This document shows, in pieces, positions 38,224 through 48,564 of a stretch of DNA of 64,000 bases. This DNA is from Nocardioidaceae bacterium (GTDB lineage Bacteria; Actinomycetota; Actinomycetes; Propionibacteriales; Nocardioidaceae). The notes beneath the pieces were generated by a model. That model saw nothing but the letters and a program-made list of their open reading frames with translations. It was not told the DNA's origin and searched no databases. The stretch covers positions 23,289 through 87,288 of the forward strand of contig JAICXL010000003.1 in assembly GCA_025980475.1 (NCBI GenBank), given 5' to 3'. The translations under genes and the position numbers were made by a program. Within the stretch, counting starts at the first letter, position 1, and each line of letters opens with the position of its first letter.

Positions 38224-39660
38224 CTATCGCGCGGCCCAGTCGAGCAGGGCTGCCCTGGCCTGGTCGTAGGACATCGGTCCGTTGTCCAGGCGCAGCTCCA
38301 GCAGGTGCCGGTACGCCTCGCCGACCCCGGGGCCGGGGCCGATGCCGAGGATCTCCATGATCTGGAAGCCGCTGAGGTCCGGCCGGATCGCCGCGAGCTC
38401 CTCGGCCTCGGACAGCTGCGCGATCCGGGCCTCGAGGTCGTCGTAGGTCCGGCGCAGCCGCTCGGCCTTGCGCCGGTTGCGGGTCGTGCAGTCGGCGCGG
38501 GTGAGCACGTGCAGCCGGTCGAGCTGGTCACCGGCGTCGCGCACGTAGCGGCGGACGGCGGAGTCGGTCCACTCCCCGGACCCATAGCCGTGGAAGCGCA
38601 GGTGCAGCTCCACCAGCCTGCACACCGCGTCGGTCACGTCGCTGGAGAACCGCAGCGCCTGCATCCGCTTGCGGGTCAGCTTGGCGCCGACCACGTCGTG
38701 ATGGTGGAAGGTGACGCTGCCGTCGTCGAGGAACCGCCGGGTCCGCGGCTTGCCGACGTCGTGCATCAGCGCCGCGAAGCGGACGATGAAGTCGGGGCCG
38801 GAGCCCCCGAGCCGGTCCTCGAGCTCGATGGCCTGCTGCAGGACGGTCAGCGTGTGCTCGTAGACATCCTTGTGCCGGTGGTGCTCGTCGTGCTCGAGGG
38901 CGAGCGCAGGCAGCTCCGGGAGGACGTACGACGCCAGCCCGGTCTCGACGAGCAACCGAAGGCCCGGGAGCGGATCCGGCGCGCAGACCAGCTTGACCAG
39001 CTCGTCACGGACGCGCTCGGCCGAGACGATCGTGATCCGCTCCGCCATCGCGCGCATCGCCGCGGCGGCGGCGTCGTCGACGGTGAAGCCGAGCTGCGCG
39101 GCGAACCGGGCGGCCCGCATCATCCGCAGCGGATCGTCGCCGAAGGAGTCCTCGGCGCGGCCCGGTGTGCGCAGCACCCGCTCGGCCAGGTCGACGACCC
39201 CGCCGAACGGGTCCTCGAACCTTCGGTCGGGCAACGTGATCGCCATGGCGTTGACGGTGAAGTCCCTCCGGCCGAGGTCACCGACGAGTGAGTCGCCGTA
39301 CTCCACCGCCGGCTTGCGCGAGGCCGGGTCGTAGGCCTCCGACCGCCAAGTGGTGATCTCCACCTGCCAGCTGCCCTTGCGGGCGCCGATGGTGCCGAAG
39401 GCGCGGCCGATGTCCCAGCGGGCGTCCGCCCAGCCCTCGAGCAGCCGCTCGGTGGTCTCCGGCCGGGCCGACGTGGTCAGGTCGAGGTCGTTGTGCAGCC
39501 GGCCCAGCATCAGGTCCCGTACCGGCCCGCCGACCAGCGCCAGCTGCTCACCGGCCGTCCGGAACCGGGCGCCGAGCTCGTCGATGACCTCCGCGATCGC
39601 GTCCAGCCCGGCGAGCGTCCGGGCCTGCACCTCGCGCAGGAGGATCGGGTCGTCGGACAC
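38224..39660 (-). CDS. cca: CCA tRNA nucleotidyltransferase
   Basis: LALVGGPVRDLMLGRLHNDLDLTTSARPE...RRDFTVNAMAITLPDRRFEDPFGGVVDLAERVLRTPGRAEDSFGDDPLRMMRAARFAAQLGF, HD domain ALMHDVGKPRTRR. Confidence 0.96.
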   Translation of the reverse strand: MSDDPILLREVQARTLAGLDAIAEVIDELGARFRTAGEQLALVGGPVRDLMLGRLHNDLDLTTSARPETTERLLEGWADARWDIGRAFGTIGARKGSWQVEITTWRSEAYDPASRKPAVEYGDSLVGDLGRRDFTVNAMAITLPDRRFEDPFGGVVDLAERVLRTPGRAEDSFGDDPLRMMRAARFAAQLGFTVDDAAAAAMRAMAERITIVSAERVRDELVKLVCAPDPLPGLRLLVETGLASYVLPELPALALEHDEHHRHKDVYEHTLTVLQQAIELEDRLGGSGPDFIVRFAALMHDVGKPRTRRFLDDGSVTFHHHDVVGAKLTRKRMQALRFSSDVTDAVCRLVELHLRFHGYGSGEWTDSAVRRYVRDAGDQLDRLHVLTRADCTTRNRRKAERLRRTYDDLEARIAQLSEAEELAAIRPDLSGFQIMEILGIGPGPGVGEAYRHLLELRLDNGPMSYDQARAALLDWAAR

Positions 39661-39721
39661 GGGAGGCAACTCTAGTTGGCGCCCCCGGGAGCCGCGGGCA
39701 CGGGCCACTAGCATCGGCCCT

Positions 39722-41821
39722 GTGATTGCCGCCCGTCTCCTCGTGCCGGCGGTGGCACTGATGATCGCGATCCTCCCGCTCGTGGGCACGCCGCCTGCCG
39801 CGGCCGACGACGCGGACTCCACCCCGCTGTCGGTGCACATCGACAGCCTCAACCGGGCCGAGATCCCCCGGCACGGCCGGCTGGTCGTCACCGGCACCGT
39901 CACCAACGACTCGAACGAGCAGTGGCAGGACATCAACGTCCACCCGCTGACCTCCTACGACCCGATGACCACCCGCAGCGAGCTGGCCGCCGCGGCGGCC
40001 ACCCCCGCGGACATCTACATAGGTGACCGTCTCGCCGCGCCGCACACCTTCGACCCGATCGGTGACCTCGGCCCCGGGGACTCCGCCAACTTCCGGATCT
40101 CGCTGCCCGCCAGGGCGCTGCACATCTCCGGCGCCCCCGGCGTCTACTGGTTCGGCGTGCACGCGCTCGGTGCCGACGCGGCGGGGCGCGACGCCTACGC
40201 CGACGGCCGGGCGCGCACGTTCCTGCCGCTGCTGCCCCGTCACCACCCCCCGCAGACCCAGGCTGCGGTGGTGCTGCCGTTACGCGTCCAGGTCCGGCGC
40301 GACCCCAGCGGCGCGCTGCTGGACACCTCCACCCTGACCACCGACCTCGCGCCCGGCGGCCTGCTCGACCGCGAGCTCCGCTTCGCCCAGTCGGCCCAGG
40401 GGCAGCCGCTGACCTGGCTGGTCGACCCGGCGGTGCTGCAGGCCGTGGACGACCTCGCCCACGGCAATCCACCCCTGTCGTACGGCGAGCCCACCGACCA
40501 GGGGTCGTCGCCCTCCCCGTCGCCGACTGCCTCACCGACGGTGGAGCCGACGACCGCCCCCGCCGACCCGGACAGTGCCACTCCGGTGGAGAACCAGACG
40601 GCGGCCGGCTGGCTCGAGCGGCTCGAGGGCGCGATGACCGGCCAGGCCGTCCTCGGGCTGCCCTACGCAGACCCCGACGTCGCCGCCGTCGCCCGCCGGC
40701 AACCCGGTCTCCTCAAGCATGCGAGGGCCCTGGCCGACACCACCTTCCGGCAGTTCGGCGTCACCGACAGCCCGGTCGTCGCCCCGGTGGACGGCGTGCT
40801 CAACCGTGCCGCCCTGCACCGGTTGCAGCCCGAGGACATCGTGCTGGTGTCCGACCGCGGCAAGGCGCTGCACCGCAGCGAGTGGCTGACCGGCAACGGC
40901 CACGCGCTCGTCTTCACCGACGCTCGGGCCGCGAGCGGTGGTCCCGCACCGACCCCGCCTTACGACGCGCTGGCCCTGCGCCAGCGCATCGCCGCCGCCG
41001 CGGCCCTGCGGGCCCTGCACCACGACTCGGGCCCGATGGTCGTCGAGCTGCCGATGGGCTGGGACCCAGGATCTGCCTGGCAGCAGGCGCGCTTCTTCGC
41101 CGCGCTGGGCAAGCTGCCCTGGTTGCAGCTCACGTCGGTCACCCCGGACGGCACGGCGCCGGTCCACACCGGCGCACTGCCCTACCCTCACGCGGCGGAG
41201 CACCGGCAGGTGCCCGCGTCCAACGTCGCCGTCGCCCACCGGCTGGTGGTCACCGGGGCGACCCTGAGCAGCGTGCTCGCGACCGACAACGACGTGCCGC
41301 AACGCCTTACCGGGGCCGCCCTGGCAGGGGTCTCCTACCACGCGCGCGACACCCCGAGGATCGCCCGCCACCAGACCGCGGAGCTCAATCACTCCATCCA
41401 CGAGACCCTGCGGCAGATAACCATCACCGGCACGGACTTCGTCACCCTCTCCGGCGGGTCCGGCTCGCTGACCGTGTCCCTGGTCAACGGGCTCAAGGTG
41501 CCGGTCACGGTCGGCATCGCGGCGCGCAGCGAATCCCCGGGCGTGCGGATCGACACCCCCAAGCCCGTGCAGGTCGCGGCCGGACAGCGCACCACGTTGC
41601 GGGTGGGGGCCAGCTCCAGGGCGGTCGGCGTGCACCAGATCACTCTCACCCCGATCTCGGAGACCGGGCACCGGCTGGGCACGCCCCTCGTCTTCAGCCT
41701 GCGCACCAGTGACGTCGGGCGGTGGATCTGGGTCGTGCTCGGCGCCGGCGGCGCCCTCCTCGCCTTCGCGATCGCACGCCGGCTCGTCCGCCGGGCGCGC
41801 GCCGGCAGGCGGCCGGCGTGA
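39722..41821 (+). CDS. DUF6049-like secreted/membrane protein upstream of murJ
   Basis: GTG start, signal peptide VIAARLLVPAVALMIAILPLVGTPPAAADD, large extracellular region, C-terminal TM WIWVVLGAGGALLAFAIARRLVRRARAG. Position directly before murJ. Confidence 0.72.
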   Translation: MIAARLLVPAVALMIAILPLVGTPPAAADDADSTPLSVHIDSLNRAEIPRHGRLVVTGTVTNDSNEQWQDINVHPLTSYDPMTTRSELAAAAATPADIYIGDRLAAPHTFDPIGDLGPGDSANFRISLPARALHISGAPGVYWFGVHALGADAAGRDAYADGRARTFLPLLPRHHPPQTQAAVVLPLRVQVRRDPSGALLDTSTLTTDLAPGGLLDRELRFAQSAQGQPLTWLVDPAVLQAVDDLAHGNPPLSYGEPTDQGSSPSPSPTASPTVEPTTAPADPDSATPVENQTAAGWLERLEGAMTGQAVLGLPYADPDVAAVARRQPGLLKHARALADTTFRQFGVTDSPVVAPVDGVLNRAALHRLQPEDIVLVSDRGKALHRSEWLTGNGHALVFTDARAASGGPAPTPPYDALALRQRIAAAAALRALHHDSGPMVVELPMGWDPGSAWQQARFFAALGKLPWLQLTSVTPDGTAPVHTGALPYPHAAEHRQVPASNVAVAHRLVVTGATLSSVLATDNDVPQRLTGAALAGVSYHARDTPRIARHQTAELNHSIHETLRQITITGTDFVTLSGGSGSLTVSLVNGLKVPVTVGIAARSESPGVRIDTPKPVQVAAGQRTTLRVGASSRAVGVHQITLTPISETGHRLGTPLVFSLRTSDVGRWIWVVLGAGGALLAFAIARRLVRRARAGRRPA

Positions 41822-43593
41822 GCCCGCCCCCCGAGCGTCCCGGGCCCGACGGCACGACCGGGAAGACCGGGAAGACCGGGAAGACCCTGCTGGGTGCGAG
41901 CGCGGTGATGGCGGCCGGCACGGTCGTCTCCCGACTCAGCGGCTACGTCCGCAGCGCGATGCTGGTCGCGGCCCTCGGCGCCTACCTGCACGGCGACGTG
42001 TTCAACATCGCCAACACGATCCCGAACATGCTCTACATCCTGCTCGCGGGCGGCGTCTTCAACGCGGTGCTGGTCCCGCAGCTGGTCCGCGCGATGGAGC
42101 GGGACCCCGACCGGGGAGATGCCTACACCAGCCGGGTGATCACCCTCGCGGCGCTCTTCCTCGCGGGCGTCAGCGCGGTCCTGGTCCTCACGGCGCCGCT
42201 GTTGATGCGGATCTTCCTCGACGGCTGCTACTTCACCCCCGAGCTGGCCGCGCAGCGGGACTCCGCGATCGATTTCGCCCGCTACTGCCTGCCACAGGTC
42301 TTCTTCTACGGGATGTTCGTGCTCATCGGCCAGGTGCTCAACGCGCGGGGCACCTTCGGTCCGATGATGTGGGCCCCGATCGCCAACAACCTCGTGTCGA
42401 TCGGCGTGCTGGCCGCCTACCTCGGCGTCTTCGGCCATGCCGTGGACGTGGTCGCCCACCCGGGCCTGCACCCTGCCGCGTCCGACTCCGTCCTCGGCCC
42501 CTTCGGCAGCAGCCAGGAGCTGCTCCTGGGGCTCGGCTCGACCGTGGGCATCGCGATCCAGCTGCTCGTGCTGCTGCCCTACCTGCGTGCCGCCGGTTTC
42601 CGCTTCCGCCCGCGCTTCGACTTCCGCAATGCCGGCCTCGGCCACACCCTGCACCTCGGCCTGTGGACGGTGCTCTTCGTCGTGGCCAACCAGATCGCCT
42701 ACACGGTGGTGGTCCGCCTGGCCTCCAGCGGCACCGCCGCCGCGGGTGGCTGCGGCGCGGGGGCGGGGCACGGCACCGGCTACACCGTCTACTCCAACTC
42801 GTTCCTGCTGATCATGGCGCCGCACTCGGTGATCACCGTGTCGCTGGCCACCGCGATGCTGCCGCGACTCTCCCGGCTCGCCGCGGCGAACGACCTGCGC
42901 AGGGTCGGCCGCGAGGTCGCCCAGGCCATGCGCACGACGTACGCCCTGGTCGTCCCCATCGTGGCCCTGCTGCCGGTGCTCGCCTTCGACGTGGCGAGCA
43001 TCGTCTTCGGCTGGGGCGCCGCCGCCGACTCGGCGGCCAGCTTCAGCACGACGCTCGCGGTCTTCGCGCTCGGGCTGTTCTTCTTCACCACCCACTACCT
43101 GATGCTGCGCGGCTTCTACGCCCTCGAGCAGACCCGGCGGGTCTTCTTCATCCAGTGCGCGGTGGCGCTCACCAACATCGGCATGGCGGTGCTGCTGACC
43201 CGCGGCATCAGCCCGGTCCAGACGGCGCCGCGGCTCGCGTTCGCCTTCGCGGCCTCGTACGCCGTCGGCTCGGTGCTGTCCTTCAGCCAGCTCTCTAGGC
43301 AGCTCGGCGGGCTCGAGGGGGCCCGGCTGGCCCGCTTCGCGGTGCGGATGCTGATCGCCACCGGCATCGCCACCGGTATCGCCTGGCTCGTGCTGAACGG
43401 CATGCAGGCCGCGCTTCCGGGCACTGGCAAGCCAGCGGTGCTGGCGAGGCTCGTCGTCACCGGGTTGGCCGATGTGGCGGCTTTCGTCACGCTAGCGCGG
43501 GCCCTGCGCATCTCGGAGGTCACCGAGGTGCTGGGGCTGGTGACCAGCCGGCTCGCCCGTGGGGGGACAGCGGGCCGTCGTGGCAGCCGGTGA
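41818..43593 (+). CDS. murJ: Lipid II flippase MurJ (MviN)
   Basis: LGASAVMAAGTVVSRLSGYVRSAMLVAALGAYLHGDVFNIANTIPNMLYILLAGGVFNAVLVPQLVRAM; GTG overlaps the upstream TGA. Confidence 0.95.
   Translation: MSPPPERPGPDGTTGKTGKTGKTLLGASAVMAAGTVVSRLSGYVRSAMLVAALGAYLHGDVFNIANTIPNMLYILLAGGVFNAVLVPQLVRAMERDPDRGDAYTSRVITLAALFLAGVSAVLVLTAPLLMRIFLDGCYFTPELAAQRDSAIDFARYCLPQVFFYGMFVLIGQVLNARGTFGPMMWAPIANNLVSIGVLAAYLGVFGHAVDVVAHPGLHPAASDSVLGPFGSSQELLLGLGSTVGIAIQLLVLLPYLRAAGFRFRPRFDFRNAGLGHTLHLGLWTVLFVVANQIAYTVVVRLASSGTAAAGGCGAGAGHGTGYTVYSNSFLLIMAPHSVITVSLATAMLPRLSRLAAANDLRRVGREVAQAMRTTYALVVPIVALLPVLAFDVASIVFGWGAAADSAASFSTTLAVFALGLFFFTTHYLMLRGFYALEQTRRVFFIQCAVALTNIGMAVLLTRGISPVQTAPRLAFAFAASYAVGSVLSFSQLSRQLGGLEGARLARFAVRMLIATGIATGIAWLVLNGMQAALPGTGKPAVLARLVVTGLADVAAFVTLARALRISEVTEVLGLVTSRLARGGTAGRRGSR
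41860..41886 (+). repeat. Three 9-bp units (GGGAAGACC) in the MurJ N-terminus
   Basis: GGGAAGACC x3 encoding TGKTGKTGKT. Confidence 0.88.
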
Positions 43594-43652
43594 GCCCATC
43601 CCGGCCTACCATGGGGCGTTCGTCGGTGCCGTAGGGAGGCCGGAGGAGGAAC

Positions 43653-45557
43653 GTGACGACGAGCTCGATCGGCCCGGGCACGGTGCTCGGCGGTCGCTAC
43701 CAGCTCCAGGAGCTGCTCTCCGACCACGAGGGGGCGCGCTTCTGGCGTGCCACCGACACGGTGCTGGTGCGCAGCGTCGCCGTGCACGCGGTCTCCAGCG
43801 ACGACCCCCGAGCAGCCAGGCTCCTCGACGCTGCCCGGCTCTCGGCCACGGTCTCGGAGCCGCACCTGCTCCGGGTGCTGGACTGTGACGACGAGCCGTC
43901 CTCCGCAGACGGCCTCACCTGGGTGGTCAACGAGTGGGGCACCGGCGTCTCCCTCGATCTGATGCTGCAGCGCGGGCCGCTGCCGCCGGACCGGGCCGCC
44001 TGGCTGACCCGGGAGGTCGCCGACTGCATCGCGGCCGCTCACGCCGAGGGGGTGCCGCACGGCTGCCTGAGCCCCGAGACGGTGCTGGTCACCGAGGCGG
44101 GCGGGGTGAAGCTGATCGGCTTCGCGGTCGCCGCGGTCCTCCAGGGACCGCCCCGGACCGACCCCGGCTACGGCGTCCTCGACGACCGGGAGGCAGACGT
44201 CATCAACCTGGCCGGCCTGCTCTATGCCGGGCTGACCGGTCGCTGGCCGGGGGTCGCGCCGTCCGGTGTCCCCCCGGCCCCCCGCGAGGGCCACAGGCTG
44301 CTCCGTCCGCGCCGGGTGCGGGCAGGGATCCCCCGCACCCTCGACGCCGTGTGCACGCGGGTGCTGCTGCGCGAGGGCACCGAGCACGAGCTGGCCGTCG
44401 AGAGCGCCCACGAGGTCGCCGCGGCGCTCAGCGACTACGTGGGCGACCCGGCCGCGGCCGCGCCGCTCGGCCTGTCCGGCCTGCACGCGGAGCCCACCGT
44501 GTCCCTGCCCAGGGCCACGGGCGACCAGCCGCCGCCCGCTGCGGCTGCGGCAGTGCTCACCGCCGAGGGCCCCGCGACCGCCGAAACTGCCGCGGCGGCT
44601 CCTGACCGGGACGGCCCGGGGCAGGACCGCGAGGATGTCGAGGATGCCGAGGATGCCGAGCGCACCCAGCTGCACGACGACCTGCTGGCGGGGTCGCGCG
44701 ATGCCCCGGCGCCGCCGCCCCAGCTCGAGGAGCCACCCGCCCGCCCACTCTTCGCCACCAGCGAGCGCCGCCGCAACCTGCCACCAGGTTGGCCACCGGG
44801 CGGCGGCAACGACAGCAACCCGGCCTCGGCGTCCGGACCGCTGACCAGCAGCGGTTCCGGCACGATGCTGGCGGGCGCGGGAGGCTACTGGCCGTTCACC
44901 GACCCCGAGGACCCGGCCGCCCAGCGGTTCACCGGCCAGTTCACCGGCAAGGAAGGACGCAGCTGGCTGCGGCTGGCCGCCGTGGTCGGGGTCTGCCTGG
45001 CGCTCCTGGTGGCGATGGCGTTCGCGTTCCGACTCGGCCGAGACGGCGGCCGCCCTTCCGCGCAGCCGTCGGTCGGGGGCTCGCCCGCGGAGACGGCCGT
45101 CAGCAGCAGGGTCCAGGTCGTGTCGGCCACCGCGTTCGACCCCGAGGGTGACCACGAGGAGAACGATGCCGAGGCCGCCAACGCCATCGACGACAGCGGC
45201 ACCACGGCTTGGCGCACCAGCACCTACTACGGCAACCCAGACCTCGGCGGGTTGAAGTCCGGCGTGGGCCTGCTGCTCGACCTCGGGGCGGACCGCCGGG
45301 TCGGGTCGCTGCGCGTGCACTTCGTGGGATCGCCCACCTCGGTTCAGGTCTACGCTGCCCGCCCCGGCGTGAGCAGCCCACCGAGCACGCTCTCGGGGTT
45401 GCACCGGGTCGGGGCCAACGCGTCCGCCGGTCCTAGCGCGGTGCTCCGGCTTGCGCCCGGCACGCAGACCCGCTACCTCGTGGTCTGGCTGACCAGGCTG
45501 CCTCCGGTGCCCGGTGGCTACCGCGGCGAGATCTCAGACCTCTCGGTGTGGTCGTGA
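43653..45557 (+). CDS. Pseudokinase-like domain, TM and extracellular discoidin-like domain protein
   Basis: TVLGGRYQLQELLSDHEGARFWRATDTVLVRSVAVHAV (kinase-like N-lobe without the usual VAxK), EGVPHGCLSPETVLVTEAGGVKLIGFAV (HGCLSPE at the HRDLKPxN position, IGF at the DFG position), TM, then AINAIDDSGTTAWRT-type carbohydrate-binding segment. Confidence 0.82.
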   Translation: MTTSSIGPGTVLGGRYQLQELLSDHEGARFWRATDTVLVRSVAVHAVSSDDPRAARLLDAARLSATVSEPHLLRVLDCDDEPSSADGLTWVVNEWGTGVSLDLMLQRGPLPPDRAAWLTREVADCIAAAHAEGVPHGCLSPETVLVTEAGGVKLIGFAVAAVLQGPPRTDPGYGVLDDREADVINLAGLLYAGLTGRWPGVAPSGVPPAPREGHRLLRPRRVRAGIPRTLDAVCTRVLLREGTEHELAVESAHEVAAALSDYVGDPAAAAPLGLSGLHAEPTVSLPRATGDQPPPAAAAAVLTAEGPATAETAAAAPDRDGPGQDREDVEDAEDAERTQLHDDLLAGSRDAPAPPPQLEEPPARPLFATSERRRNLPPGWPPGGGNDSNPASASGPLTSSGSGTMLAGAGGYWPFTDPEDPAAQRFTGQFTGKEGRSWLRLAAVVGVCLALLVAMAFAFRLGRDGGRPSAQPSVGGSPAETAVSSRVQVVSATAFDPEGDHEENDAEAANAIDDSGTTAWRTSTYYGNPDLGGLKSGVGLLLDLGADRRVGSLRVHFVGSPTSVQVYAARPGVSSPPSTLSGLHRVGANASAGPSAVLRLAPGTQTRYLVVWLTRLPPVPGGYRGEISDLSVWS

Positions 45558-46243
45558 CCCAGTCGGGAAGCGGTGCTGCCGGCGAGCGCACCGATCCCGA
45601 GCTGATGGCTGCCCACGTCGCCGGGGACCCGGAAGCCTTCGGAATCCTCTTCCGGCGACACCGCGACCGGCTGTGGGCCGTCGCGCTGCACACCACGGGC
45701 GACCGGGAGGACGCCGCCGACGCCCTGCAGGAGGCCATGGTCGCCGCCTTCCGCAGGGCAGAGAGCTATCGCGGCGACGCCCAGGTGACGACCTGGCTGC
45801 ACCGGATCGTGGTCAACGCCTGCCTGGACCGGCTGCGCCGCAACAAGGTGCGGTCGGCGCAGCCGCTTCCCGACGACCTCGACGAGTACGCCGCCGGCCC
45901 GGCTCCCTCGCGCCAGGATCCCGAGGAGCACGTGCTCGACGCGGAGCGACGCACGTTGGTGCTCCGAGCGCTTGACCGGTTGCCCGGCGAGCAGCGCGCG
46001 GCCCTGGTCCTGGTGGACATGGAGGGGCTCCCCGTGGAAGAGGCCGCCCGGGTGCTGGGCTGTCCTGCCGGCACGGTGAAGAGCCGGTGCTCCCGGGGAC
46101 GGTCGCGGCTTGCGGTGCTGCTCGTCGGCAGCGGATTGGCCGGCGCTGGAGGCGGCGGAACCAGACAGCACCCGCCGCCGTCTCATCCAGGAGACCCACG
46201 AGAGCCCCGAGATGCCGCCACGGAAGGAGGGGTGCCCCGGTGA
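45548..46243 (+). CDS. sigM: RNA polymerase sigma-70 factor, ECF (SigM-like)
   Basis: DPELMAAHVAGDPEAFGILFRRHRDRLWAVALHTTGDREDAADALQEAMVAAFRRAESYRGDAQVTTWLHRIVVNACLDRLRR...GLPVEEAARVLGCPAGTVKSRCSRGR. Confidence 0.92.
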   Translation: MVVTQSGSGAAGERTDPELMAAHVAGDPEAFGILFRRHRDRLWAVALHTTGDREDAADALQEAMVAAFRRAESYRGDAQVTTWLHRIVVNACLDRLRRNKVRSAQPLPDDLDEYAAGPAPSRQDPEEHVLDAERRTLVLRALDRLPGEQRAALVLVDMEGLPVEEAARVLGCPAGTVKSRCSRGRSRLAVLLVGSGLAGAGGGGTRQHPPPSHPGDPREPRDAATEGGVPR

Positions 46244-47085
46244 GCGATCTGCACGGACCGCTGCCCGAGGATGCGGACGGGCACGCCGACGTCCGGGCGC
46301 TGCTGGCCGGCCTGGGTGCCGACGAGCAGGTGCCGGCCGACGTGGCCGACCGGCTCGACGAGACCCTCGCCGCGCTGGTCGCGGACCGCGGACCGGTCGG
46401 ACGACCCGGTGCCGCCGGTGACCGGGACACCACGCGGAGCGTCGTACCCCTGGGTGGCCCGCGCGCCCGGGCGCGAACCCGTCGGTGGGCCCCTCGGCTG
46501 CTGGTCGCCGCCACCGTGGCCGCGGTCGTGGGCGGTATCGGCATCAGCATCGCGTCGATGGGCAGCAACCCCGGGACGGCGGCGATGAGTGGGGCCGGCA
46601 ACGCCGCCCGACCAGCGGACAGCTCGGGCACCGCCTCGGGCAGCACCCCGGGCAGCACCCCGGGCAGCACCCCGGGCAGCACCCCGGGCAGCACCCCGGG
46701 CAGGGCGGGCAGGACGCCGTTCGGGGTCGGTCGCGCGCGCCTCGGCACGGTGCCCAGGCTCTCGACGCACCACTTCCGCCGCGACGCAGCCCGGCTGCTC
46801 GCCTCGGGCACGCTGGACGCGCGGGCGGCCCCTGGCCTGTCGGCCGCATCGTCACCGGGGGCGAGCACGACCGTCCACGGCACGGCGGGGCAGCACTACC
46901 TCGGGGCCCTCGGCGGCTGCGGGGGGCACCCCGGGCTGCCGCCCGGGTCAGCGGTCGTCCCCGCGCGCGTCGACGGGCGGCCGGCCACGTTGGTGGTCCG
47001 CGCCACGGCCCCGGGGAACACCCGGATCACGGCCTGGTCCTGCCGCGGCGACCGGGTTCTCGCGACCGCCACCGTGCCTCGCTGA
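46240..47085 (+). CDS. Candidate anti-sigma factor/membrane protein (position of RsmA, anti-SigM)
   Basis: VSDLHGPLPEDADGHADVRALLAGLGADEQVPADVADRLDETLAALVADR, single TM LLVAATVAAVVGGIGISIAS, extracytoplasmic domain; start overlaps the sigM stop. Confidence 0.72.
   Translation: MSDLHGPLPEDADGHADVRALLAGLGADEQVPADVADRLDETLAALVADRGPVGRPGAAGDRDTTRSVVPLGGPRARARTRRWAPRLLVAATVAAVVGGIGISIASMGSNPGTAAMSGAGNAARPADSSGTASGSTPGSTPGSTPGSTPGSTPGRAGRTPFGVGRARLGTVPRLSTHHFRRDAARLLASGTLDARAAPGLSAASSPGASTTVHGTAGQHYLGALGGCGGHPGLPPGSAVVPARVDGRPATLVVRATAPGNTRITAWSCRGDRVLATATVPR
46638..46697 (+). repeat. Five tandem 12-bp units (GGGCAGCACCCC) encoding GSTP
   Basis: Five identical 12-mers, in frame, in the candidate anti-sigma gene. 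Confidence 0.92.
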
Positions 47086-47166
47086 GCCGGTCCGCGGACG
47101 GAATGTCGCGCGCATAGGATCTGTTGGAGCCCACGGAAGAGTCCAGCGCCGACAGCAAGGCAGGTC

Positions 47167-48138
47167 ATGACCGACGTACGCAACCTGATCATCATCGGTT
47201 CCGGCCCGGCGGGTTACACCGCCGCGGTCTACGCCGCTCGGGCGAGCCTCGAGCCGCTGGTCTTCGAAGGCTCCGTGACCGCAGGCGGCGCGTTGATGAA
47301 CACCACTGAGGTCGAGAACTTCCCCGGCTTCCACGAGGGCATCCAGGGCCCCGCCCTGATGGACGAGATGCGCGCCCAGGCCGAGAGGTTCGGCGCCGAG
47401 CTCGTCTCCGACGACGTGGTCGAGGTCGACCTGACCGGCGATGTCAAGAGCGTCGTCGACGGTGCCGGCAACCGGCACCAGGCGCGAGCGGTCATCCTCG
47501 CGACGGGCTCCGGCTACCGCAAGCTGGGGCTGCCCGACGAGGACCGCCTCTCCGGCCACGGCGTCAGCTGGTGCGCCACCTGCGACGGCTTCTTCTTCCG
47601 TGAGCAGCACATCGCGGTCGTCGGCGGCGGCGACTCTGCGATCGAAGAGGCGACCTTCCTCTCCCGCTTCGGCTCCAGGGTCACGCTCATCCATCGGCGC
47701 GACGACTTCCGCGCCTCGAAGATCATGCAGGCGCGGGCGTTCAACGATCCCAAGATCGACGTCGCGTGGAACTCCGAGGTGGCCCAGATCCACGGCGAGG
47801 ACAAGCTCACCGGGCTGACCCTGCGCGACACGGTCACGGGGGAGACCCGCGAGCTGCCCGCCACCGGTCTCTTCATCGCGATCGGCCACGACCCCCGCTC
47901 CGAGCTGCTGCACGGCCAGGTGCGGCTCGATGACCAGGGCTACGTACTGGTCGATCACCCCGGCACTCGCACCAACCTCTCCGGAGTGTTCGCGTGCGGC
48001 GACCTGGTGGACCACATCTACCGCCAGGCGGTCACCGCGGCCGGCACCGGCTGCGCGGCCGCCCTCGACGCCGAGCGTTACCTGGCCGACCTCGACCAGG
48101 CGCTCGCCACCCACGACCCGGTCCAGGCGACCGTCTGA
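47167..48138 (+). CDS. trxB: Thioredoxin-disulfide reductase
   Basis: [30 protein letters not shown]...[35 protein letters not shown]. Confidence 0.97.
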   Translation: MTDVRNLIIIGSGPAGYTAAVYAARASLEPLVFEGSVTAGGALMNTTEVENFPGFHEGIQGPALMDEMRAQAERFGAELVSDDVVEVDLTGDVKSVVDGAGNRHQARAVILATGSGYRKLGLPDEDRLSGHGVSWCATCDGFFFREQHIAVVGGGDSAIEEATFLSRFGSRVTLIHRRDDFRASKIMQARAFNDPKIDVAWNSEVAQIHGEDKLTGLTLRDTVTGETRELPATGLFIAIGHDPRSELLHGQVRLDDQGYVLVDHPGTRTNLSGVFACGDLVDHIYRQAVTAAGTGCAAALDAERYLADLDQALATHDPVQATV

Positions 48139-48237
48139 CCCGCGTCGCGGGAAGAATTGTCGGCGCGGCCGTGTTCCATGGTCGTACGACGCCGACCAGC
48201 GCATCGTCCACCCATCGCGATTTCAAGAGGAGCATCC

Positions 48238-48564
48238 ATGGCTGACCTCCAGGCCGTCACCGACGCCGACTTCGACGCAGAGGTCCTCAAGTCCGACAAG
48301 CCCGTGCTGGTGGACTTCTGGGCCGAGTGGTGCGGCCCGTGCCGCCAGGTCTCGCCGATCATCGACGAGATCGCCGCCGAGCACGGCGACAAGATCACCT
48401 TCGTCAAGATGAACGTCGACGAGAACCCGGTCACTCCCTCCAGCTACCGCGTCACCGGCATCCCGACCCTGAACCTCTACAAGGACGGCGAGGTCGTCAA
48501 GCAGATCGTCGGCGCCCGCCCGAAGGCCGCGCTGCTGCGCGAGCTCGAGGACTACCTGGCCTGA
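48238..48564 (+). CDS. trxA: Thioredoxin
   Basis: [64 protein letters not shown]. Confidence 0.97.
   Translation: MADLQAVTDADFDAEVLKSDKPVLVDFWAEWCGPCRQVSPIIDEIAAEHGDKITFVKMNVDENPVTPSSYRVTGIPTLNLYKDGEVVKQIVGARPKAALLRELEDYLA

Noticed and set aside
41389-43095. 568-aa minus-strand ORF
   Set aside because: Antisense to murJ and the DUF6049-like gene; E/D/R/G-rich shadow frame.
43116-45404. 762-aa minus-strand ORF
   Set aside because: Antisense to murJ 3' end and the pseudokinase-like gene; no recognisable motif.
46087-46239. N-terminal extension of the candidate anti-sigma ORF
   Set aside because: Overlaps the sigM 3' end in another frame; the GTG at 46240 overlapping the sigM stop is more natural.
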